Assembly (NCBI GenBank): GCA_964506645.1
Contig: CAZDML010000034.1
Span: 1 to 17,169, forward strand
Length of the DNA: 17,169 nt
Source of the DNA: CAZDML01 sp964506645
GTDB lineage: Bacteria; Elusimicrobiota; Elusimicrobia; 2-01-FULL-59-12
Direction of reading: 5' to 3'
A program made the translations under genes and the position numbers. Within the stretch, counting starts at the first letter, position 1. Each line of letters opens with the position of its first letter. The notes below the pieces were generated by a model that saw only the letters and a program-made list of their open reading frames with translations, ran no database searches and was not told the origin of the DNA. Below are positions 13,594 through 17,169 of the stretch, in pieces.

Positions 13594-13860
13594 TCACTTG
13601 CCCGGCCCAAACGCCTCGATTGCGTTCTTCATGATGTAAACCTTCTTTCCCGGAAGATCCTGCGCATCTTCGTATCCGGGCTTTGTGAATGGTCCGGTTT
13701 CATAAACCAGTCTCGCGTTTTCAAGGAGGATGCAGTCCCCATTCACGCCAGAAAGAACCCCGGCGTAGATGTAGCTCATCGCAAACACCATGACGTTTTG
13801 GCCCATCATTCCGACGAGGCCCTCATTTTCTACTTCGACGACTTCTACCAACTTTTTCAT
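13594..13860 (-). CDS. Conserved-looking small phage protein, unknown
   Basis: 88 residues, coupled to the upstream gene by ATGA. Beta-rich, with VEVENEGLVGMMGQNVMVFAMSYIYAGVL-type strands early, LLENARLVYETGPF (45-58), Asp-Ala-Gln-Asp-Leu-Pro and Lys-Lys-Val-Tyr-Ile at the end. I have a sense of this 'YIYxGxL.GV...C.LLE.A..VYETGPF...' protein recurring in phage and bacterial genomes as a hypothetical protein; no function known to me. No signal peptide. The same frame after its TGA and a TAA runs into the hexamer array. Confidence 0.7.
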   Translation of the reverse strand: MKKLVEVVEVENEGLVGMMGQNVMVFAMSYIYAGVLSGVNGDCILLENARLVYETGPFTKPGYEDAQDLPGKKVYIMKNAIEAFGPGK

Positions 13861-14240
13861 ACCGCCCCGCTCTTCTTTTTGTTCTGTTGATCCAAAATAA
13901 ACTGCACGATGTCCGCAAACAAAACATTCCCAGATTCCGAACGAGCACGAAGAGAAATCGCGAATAGGTTCGTAATGTACAAAGAAACGTTCGGATGATT
14001 CGGAGTCTGGAGGGTACTTCGCACGAAATTACTCACTTCGTCGAACTCTTCACGGGAGAGGTTATTCCAATCCGCCACGAGAGACGCCTTGTCTGTCGTC
14101 AGGATCTCTTTCAAGGAATCTTGGAGGTTGTAATAGTACAGCATCCCATCCGGCCACGGGAGGGCCGATGCCGCATCCCAATGGGTGAGTAGATCCAAGT
14201 AAAACCCGATACTTTTCTTGATGTTTTCTACGTTGCTCAT
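13857..14240 (-). CDS. Helical phage protein, unknown; coupled partner of the 13594 gene
   Basis: 127 residues, ATG with GGGG 6 nt upstream. Almost entirely helical, with aromatic patches (FYLDLLTHWDAASALPWPDG at about 13-32, MLYYYNLQ after it) and a Lys-rich end. No Cys, no membrane segment. Coupled to the next gene by ATGA. The pair probably acts together, but no family was recognised. Confidence 0.6.
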   Translation of the reverse strand: MSNVENIKKSIGFYLDLLTHWDAASALPWPDGMLYYYNLQDSLKEILTTDKASLVADWNNLSREEFDEVSNFVRSTLQTPNHPNVSLYITNLFAISLRARSESGNVLFADIVQFILDQQNKKKSGAV

Positions 14241-14256
14241 TTAATCCCCTTTTGTT

Positions 14257-14331
14257 TCATATCCCACGCTCCACCCATTTCGCGACCAGAAGGCCCATCA
14301 ATGCGACCCACCAGAAAATAACTTCAGCCAT
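14257..14331 (-). CDS. Tiny (24-residue) single-span membrane peptide
   Basis: Begins in a TAATG overlap with the upstream stop, with GGGG about 7 nt upstream. Sequence: Met-Ala-Glu-Val, a hydrophobic helix rich in Trp/Leu/Val, then Lys-Trp-Val-Glu-Arg-Gly-Ile. It follows another tiny membrane protein in the same pattern, so both are plausibly real. Function unknown. Confidence 0.4.
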   Translation of the reverse strand: MAEVIFWWVALMGLLVAKWVERGI

Positions 14332-14462
14332 TAAAAATCCCCAAATGCCAGCAACCCAATTGTAACGAAAAACCCGGTCACTCCGCCGATCCAATATCCC
14401 ACAGCAAAAGGAATCAACCAGGGAGCCATCAACAGAAGAACAATAACGCCAACGGTGAACAT
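14331..14462 (-). CDS. Tiny (43-residue) two-span membrane protein
   Basis: Begins at an ATG overlapping the upstream TAA (TAATG), with GGCGGA about 8 nt upstream, and ends in a second TAATG with the next small gene. Nearly all hydrophobic: segment 1 at about 2-17, a Gly-Tyr-Trp-Ile-Gly-Gly turn, segment 2 at about 26-40. No charged N-terminus. Two chained TAATG junctions favour real translation. Possibly a small early membrane toxin or holin-like protein; unproven. Confidence 0.5.
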   Translation of the reverse strand: MFTVGVIVLLLMAPWLIPFAVGYWIGGVTGFFVTIGLLAFGDF

Positions 14463-14638
14463 TAATAGTCCGCCTTGATGGAATGCCGATCGATTGCAAC
14501 CTTTGCGGTATGACGGGAGTCTTCCTCAACTAGCCAAATCGTGTCCACATCAAACCGCTCGGCCACAATCAGCGCATCGATCAATCGAATTAGTTTAATT
14601 GTCTTTTGGTCCTTCGTGATGACTTGGAATGAAATCAT
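14462..14638 (-). CDS. Small phage protein, unknown
   Basis: 58 residues from the ATG at 14638, which overlaps the upstream TGA (ATGA); a longer frame from 14740 lacks support. Mixed alpha/beta with Lys-Leu-Ile-Arg-Leu-Ile-Asp-Ala-Leu-Ile-Val-Ala-Glu and Asp-Thr-Ile-Trp-Leu-Val-Glu-Glu-Asp. No Cys. Not recognised. Confidence 0.5.
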   Translation of the reverse strand: MISFQVITKDQKTIKLIRLIDALIVAERFDVDTIWLVEEDSRHTAKVAIDRHSIKADY

Positions 14639-14826
14639 CCGAACACCGCAGGGAAATCGCGGCCATAAATCTCGAGGTATTCCTGTGCGGAGGAAAGGGC
14701 GAGCTTTCTCGCATCCTCGCCGGCATACTGATCCGGGCATGTTTCCATGAGATGATCGGCCAGGGCTTCGACATCATCTTTGGTGAAAGATTGGGGCTCT
14801 GGGGGCTGGATTAGATAACGATCCAT
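14635..14826 (-). CDS. Small acidic protein, unknown
   Basis: 63 residues, ATG with GCGAGG about 5 nt upstream. Helical and acidic, with Asp-Asp-Val-Glu-Ala-Leu-Ala-Asp-His-Leu and an Ala-Gln-Glu-Tyr-Leu-Glu-Ile-Tyr-Gly near the end; one Cys. It is the first gene after the promoter-like site at 14864-14892, which probably drives it and the genes below. Not recognised. Confidence 0.55.
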   Translation of the reverse strand: MDRYLIQPPEPQSFTKDDVEALADHLMETCPDQYAGEDARKLALSSAQEYLEIYGRDFPAVFG

Positions 14827-14847
14827 GTGTCCTCGCTTCTCGCCGCA

Positions 14848-14964
14848 TCACCGGCGCAGGTTCATTATGCCATGCTTTTGACGCCATCTCAACTCAAAAC
14901 GGCAAAAACCGGAAAAATGCCCATTTGCCACCAGACGCGCCAGGATTCGATTTAAGGGCCTCAT
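14848..14964 (-). CDS. Short Arg-rich reading frame, doubtful
   Basis: 38 residues, ATG overlapping the RusA-like stop (ATGA). Basic and aromatic (Arg-Trp-Arg-Gln-Lys-His). The promoter-like site at 14864-14892 lies within it, so the 134-base gap between RusA and the next gene may be regulatory instead. Weak candidate. Confidence 0.25.
   Translation of the reverse strand: MRPLNRILARLVANGHFSGFCRFELRWRQKHGIMNLRR
14864..14892 (-). promoter_or_regulatory. Sigma70-type promoter
   Basis: On the minus strand, -35 TTGAGA (14887-14892, 5 of 6 consensus), exactly 17 bases of spacer, -10 CATAAT (14864-14869, 5 of 6), with TGG just before it forming an extended -10. It sits in the gap after RusA and about 38 bases before the ATG at 14826, so it could fire the downstream part of the cluster independently of the replication genes. 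Confidence 0.65.
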
Positions 14965-15356
14965 GGTTTGTCTGCCTCTCGGCCCGGAGACGGCGACCAG
15001 ACGCGAATGGCGACCCTTCCCTGCCCCTGTGGAGCCTTCTCCCAGCGGCAGTCCCAAGGGCCTGAGTTAGAAAGCCGATCATCCAGGATTACCCCCGCGA
15101 GCTTCAAACCATCCACTGCGTGTTTGAATCCCCGTACCAGACCATCATAATCGGGCATTGTGGAGCTATAGCGGGTGAGGGTCAGGCGGTACGTCTCGAG
15201 CGGCGCCGGCGGCTTTTTGGACACACACGCCGCCCACACGAGTTTTTTCCACTTGTCCGCCTCGGCATGGGCATAGCGCCAGTGTGTGCTTTTTGCCCCG
15301 GAGGAGTTCGCCATCTTTGGGAGCCCCTGAATTTCAATCTCCAGGAGGTAGCTCAC
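14961..15356 (-). CDS. rusA: RusA-like Holliday-junction resolvase
   Basis: 131 residues from a GTG at 15356 that overlaps the upstream TGA (GTGA); a GTG seven codons earlier is an alternative. The fold starts with a beta strand (YLLEIEIQGLPK). The diagnostic acidic cluster is SSTMPDYDGLVRGFKHAVDG (64-83), with Asp69 and Asp71, and AGVILDDRL (87-95), with Asp92 and Asp93. These match the metal-binding aspartates of RusA (Asp70, Asp72 and Asp91 in the E. coli protein). RusA dimers cut four-way DNA junctions; in phages they resolve recombination and replication intermediates. It is directly downstream of the replication protein, in step with the Rad52-type annealing protein further along. Confidence 0.85.
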   Translation of the reverse strand: MSYLLEIEIQGLPKMANSSGAKSTHWRYAHAEADKWKKLVWAACVSKKPPAPLETYRLTLTRYSSTMPDYDGLVRGFKHAVDGLKLAGVILDDRLSNSGPWDCRWEKAPQGQGRVAIRVWSPSPGREADKP

Positions 15357-16243
15357 GCCGTTTGTTCCATCACGCACTCACAGGATTTCATAACGTTCGT
15401 TGAAGAATCCGAATCCTCGTCCAGGGGGGGTAAGTACATCCCGACGCCGCGACATTGCTCGCAATCGGTCTTGGCACGGTTCTTTCGAGGCTTTGCAGTT
15501 GCTTCATTCGCCAATGATTCGCCCAGGGCTTCCAGGTGGGAAAATGAATCCGACTTCGTCAGCCGCATGATGTTCATGTGCTTCGCGGGGTCATACCCAT
15601 CGCCCTTGACCTCGCCACAGAATCCCCTCAGAGCATTCCGCAGCCGGGGTAGGCCCTTGGATTTCAGGAGCCCATAAATCTGAACCTCATCCAGGCGGGG
15701 ATTCCTATCGCGCCCATAATGCTTCAGGGTCCGGCCCCATTCTTCCAATGCTTGAGTCATATCCTCGGGAGATATACCCGCCCCCCCTTGGGGGGATTGG
15801 GGGGTTCCCTGTATTTGTATTTTAGCAAGAGCAGGAGCAAGAGCAGGAGCAAGAGGGTACGCGGTCGCTACATCCCGATTGGGATTGTCTAGCAAAACTG
15901 TAGCGGGGGCTAGCGATCGCTTGGCATTCTCGGCCCTTTTTAGTCCACCATTTCTTCCGGCTTCAACTCGTTGCTTGATCCAATCAAAATGCTTTTCGGC
16001 ACCCAAAACCATGAATCCATCCTCGTATGGGACGACCCAGCCGGACTCAATCATGGGCTCTAGCCCCTTGGCCCGAAGCTCCGATGCCTGGATTGCCGTG
16101 CCCTTTTTATATGCCTCTTGACCGATCCGAAACAGGCGCAAAAGCATCCCAAGAGCTCGGTCCCTATCGCCCGCCACCAGACGCAAAAGCGCCCAAAATT
16201 CCTCTGCGGATTCCACCCTATCGTCAAAATTAATTCTAGCCAA
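15353..16243 (-). CDS. DnaD/replisome-organiser-like phage replication protein
   Basis: 296 residues. No in-frame ATG lies near the 5' end; the TTG at 16243 preceded by GGGGG about 4 nt away is the best start. Residues 1-100 look like a winged-helix domain (FWALLRLVAGDRDRALGMLL; GLEPMIESGWV; GFMVLGAEKHFDWIKQRVEAG), as in phage replisome-organiser proteins. A linker with a short tandem repeat (LAPALAPALA) and Pro/Gly stretches follows, then a helical region (about 160-240) and a C-terminal Cys cluster Cys261-x2-Cys264 and Cys288-x-Cys290, probably a zinc site. It likely binds the origin and loads the helicase. No helicase or primase was seen in the window. Confidence 0.7.
   Translation of the reverse strand: MARINFDDRVESAEEFWALLRLVAGDRDRALGMLLRLFRIGQEAYKKGTAIQASELRAKGLEPMIESGWVVPYEDGFMVLGAEKHFDWIKQRVEAGRNGGLKRAENAKRSLAPATVLLDNPNRDVATAYPLAPALAPALAKIQIQGTPQSPQGGAGISPEDMTQALEEWGRTLKHYGRDRNPRLDEVQIYGLLKSKGLPRLRNALRGFCGEVKGDGYDPAKHMNIMRLTKSDSFSHLEALGESLANEATAKPRKNRAKTDCEQCRGVGMYLPPLDEDSDSSTNVMKSCECVMEQTA
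15825..15855. repeat. 12-bp tandem repeat in the replication gene linker
   Basis: Unit GCAAGAGCAGGA repeated twice plus a partial third copy. It keeps the minus-strand reading frame, adding a Leu-Ala-Pro-Ala unit per copy in the linker between the two domains, so copy number could vary without a frameshift. Confidence 0.85.
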
Positions 16244-16278
16244 TTTTCCCCCATTTTAGTCATGGCACCCAATTCGCA

Positions 16279-16307
16279 TTGAATGAGATGGGGAGTCTTG
16301 ATAGATT
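16279..16307 (+). promoter_or_regulatory. Possible plus-strand promoter for a small RNA
   Basis: -35 TTGAAT (16279-16284), 17-base spacer, -10 TAGATT (16302-16307) with TGA just upstream (extended -10). Four of six consensus matches in each box, so it is modest. It points into the hairpin region that ends with a terminator-like signal about 70 bases further on; no plus-strand gene lies between. Confidence 0.35.
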
Positions 16308-16313
16308 CGCCGC

Positions 16314-16380
16314 ATCTTTTCTTGTTGTTCAGGCGGAAAAGTAAGCGGTCCCTGGCGCTATCGTCAAGGGGCCGTTTTTA
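16314..16380 (+). ncRNA. Candidate two-hairpin small RNA
   Basis: About 67 bases inside the 152-base gap between two minus-strand genes. Hairpin 1: CTTTTC (16316-16321) pairs perfectly with GAAAAG (16336-16341). Four bases later, hairpin 2: CGGTCCCT (16346-16353) pairs with AGGGGCCG (16367-16374; one T-G pair), followed by a T tract. A promoter-like site ends at 16307. The layout is that of a small regulatory RNA; no match to a known family was recognised. Confidence 0.35.
16346..16380 (+). terminator. Rho-independent-type terminator, plus strand
   Basis: 8-bp stem CGGTCCCT/AGGGGCCG with a 13-base loop, then TTTTTA. Good form on the plus strand; on the minus strand the following CTTACTTTT is a poor T tract. 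No plus-strand protein gene ends here, which is why a small RNA is proposed. It might instead act weakly on the minus strand after the 16396 gene. Confidence 0.5.
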
Positions 16381-16395
16381 TTTGCAGCGCGGCAA

Positions 16396-16698
16396 TCATT
16401 CCCAAGGTTGTTTTTTGCGGAATACAGGCGTTTTCCCAAGACGAAAACTTTTTTCTGTTGCCTTGGAATATTCGATTTCATCGATGCATTCACACACCGG
16501 AGCATCACCAGAAACCGCAGCGTACTTCCCGGAATCCCATCCTCCGCGGAGGCAGAAAATTCTACATTCAGCGTCCCGAACTTGGAGCACGCAATCTCCG
16601 GCAAGGCTGTAGGCAGTCCAGAAAACAATCAGAATCATCCAGGCGGCAAGCACGAACCAATCGATTAGCCACTTCCACATAGGGAAATTTTTGCCCAT
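16396..16698 (-). CDS. Membrane-anchored Cys-rich small protein, unknown
   Basis: 100 residues. A Trp-rich N-terminus leads into a transmembrane segment (about 10-33, WLIDWFVLAAWMILIVFW), then a Cys-rich region with Cys36, Cys45, Cys49, and Cys69 and Cys71 in a VCECID group, which may be disulfide-bonded if periplasmic. The C-terminus is basic. An ATG six codons in is an alternative start; the ribosome site is weak in both cases. First gene of the minus cluster, 40 bases from the opposing ParB-like gene. A competing minus frame over the same region looks like a shadow. Confidence 0.55.
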   Translation of the reverse strand: MGKNFPMWKWLIDWFVLAAWMILIVFWTAYSLAGDCVLQVRDAECRIFCLRGGWDSGKYAAVSGDAPVCECIDEIEYSKATEKSFRLGKTPVFRKKQPWE

Positions 16699-16738
16699 TC
16701 CGCTTGTTTTAACCAGTGACCCGCTTCAGATTGTTCCC

Positions 16739-17169
16739 ATGAAGGTACATTGTCCCCACGATAAAATGGTCCCCATCGGGGAGCTTATCCCCCATCCGAA
16801 GAACCCAAACGTCCATAGCGATGACCAGATTGAAAGACTTGCTAAAATCCTAGAATACCAGGGTTTTCGTTATCCAATCAAAGTTTCAAATCTGTCGGGG
16901 TTCATCACTTCAGGGCATGGGAGACTTGCCGCCGCAACAAAGCTTGGTCTCAAGAAAGTTCCGGTGTCATTTCAGGACTACGAATCGGAGGAGCAAGAAT
17001 ATGCCGATGTAGTTTCAGACAACGCCATTGCATCATGGGCGGAGCTCAAACTTGCCGACATCAACATTGAAATCCCGAACCTAGGCCCAGATTTCGACAT
17101 TGACCTGCTTGGGATCAAGAACTTCAAAATCGATGTAGCCGAGAATGATGGTATGACTGATCCCGACGC
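16739..17169 (+). CDS. ParB/sulfiredoxin-fold protein, N-terminal part (runs off window); possibly fused to a DNA methyltransferase
   Basis: 143 residues visible from the ATG at 16739, open to the window end. VPIGELIPHPKNPNVHSDDQ (11-30), an IERLAKILEYQGFRYPIKV helix-strand, and SGHGRLAAATKLGLKKVPV (58-76) are the ParB/Srx signature, with the Gly-His-Gly-Arg box at 59-62. A DNA-adenine or cytosine methyltransferase often follows this domain in phage genes; that part is not in view and is only an expectation. No clear ribosome site precedes the ATG. Transcribed divergently from the minus cluster across 40 bases. A stand-alone ParB-like nuclease or partition-type protein is the alternative. Confidence 0.75.
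   Translation, partial: MKVHCPHDKMVPIGELIPHPKNPNVHSDDQIERLAKILEYQGFRYPIKVSNLSGFITSGHGRLAAATKLGLKKVPVSFQDYESEEQEYADVVSDNAIASWAELKLADINIEIPNLGPDFDIDLLGIKNFKIDVAENDGMTDPD

Noticed and set aside
16329..16628. 99-residue minus-strand frame
   Set aside because: It overlaps almost entirely the membrane-anchored Cys-rich gene in another frame and the candidate small RNA; no domain-like features.
1..17169. CRISPR array, insertion sequence, integrase or toxin-antitoxin pair
   Set aside because: No spaced direct repeats with unique spacers, no transposase or recombinase motifs and no recognisable toxin-antitoxin family were seen; the hexamer array has no spacers.
1..17169. Alternative genetic code (TAG recoding)
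   Set aside because: TAG, TAA and TGA all end genes at tight overlaps or junctions (for example TAG at 1455-1457, 5511-5513), so TAG appears to be a true stop.

Overview
This window is part of the genome of a tailed double-stranded DNA bacteriophage, or a prophage of one. Three things show this: dense packing with ATGA, GTGA and TAATG stop-start overlaps; a block of virion-type genes; and an opposing block of replication, recombination, lysis and many very short genes. A Gram-negative host is likely but inferred, from a lipoprotein-type signal, two peptidoglycan hydrolases and Shine-Dalgarno-led genes. The Gly/Ala-rich, ejection-protein-like virion genes suggest a short-tailed phage, but no portal, terminase or capsid gene is in view to prove it. 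No integrase was seen.

Layout: (1) 1-5513, plus strand, is the end of a late/virion module. It holds the C-terminus of a tail-type protein, three large Gly/Ala-rich proteins that look like internal or DNA-ejection proteins, four small proteins (one with a clear membrane segment), and an HNH homing-endonuclease-like protein that runs in frame into a lipoprotein-like domain. (2) 5514-5591 is a tRNA-like element lacking a normal anticodon arm. It fills the gap between the two convergent gene blocks. (3) 5594-16698, minus strand, is one long head-to-tail cluster. Read in its own direction (right to left) it has a Cys-rich membrane protein, a DnaD/replisome-organiser-like replication protein, a RusA-like Holliday-junction resolvase, a probable internal promoter near 14.88 kb, many small proteins, two HNH proteins, a secreted beta-propeller-like protein with a membrane partner, a Rad52-type annealing protein with a coiled-coil partner, two adjacent cell-wall hydrolases, and three small terminal genes. 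(4) From 16739 the plus strand resumes with a ParB/sulfiredoxin-fold protein that runs off the window. In other phages such a domain is often fused to a DNA methyltransferase.

How it fits together: the replication protein, RusA resolvase and Rad52-type annealing protein form a coherent replication/recombination set. Lysis enzymes are unusually placed on this early-type strand, while candidate membrane accessories lie on the virion strand.

The most unusual items are: a 144-bp array of 24 perfect hexamers varying at only one base, lying in frame with the preceding gene behind two stop codons; the HNH-lipoprotein fusion; the tRNA-like element at the convergence point; and a possible two-hairpin small RNA at 16314-16380 with its own promoter-like and terminator-like signals. 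All function calls come from reading motifs by eye; no database search was possible.
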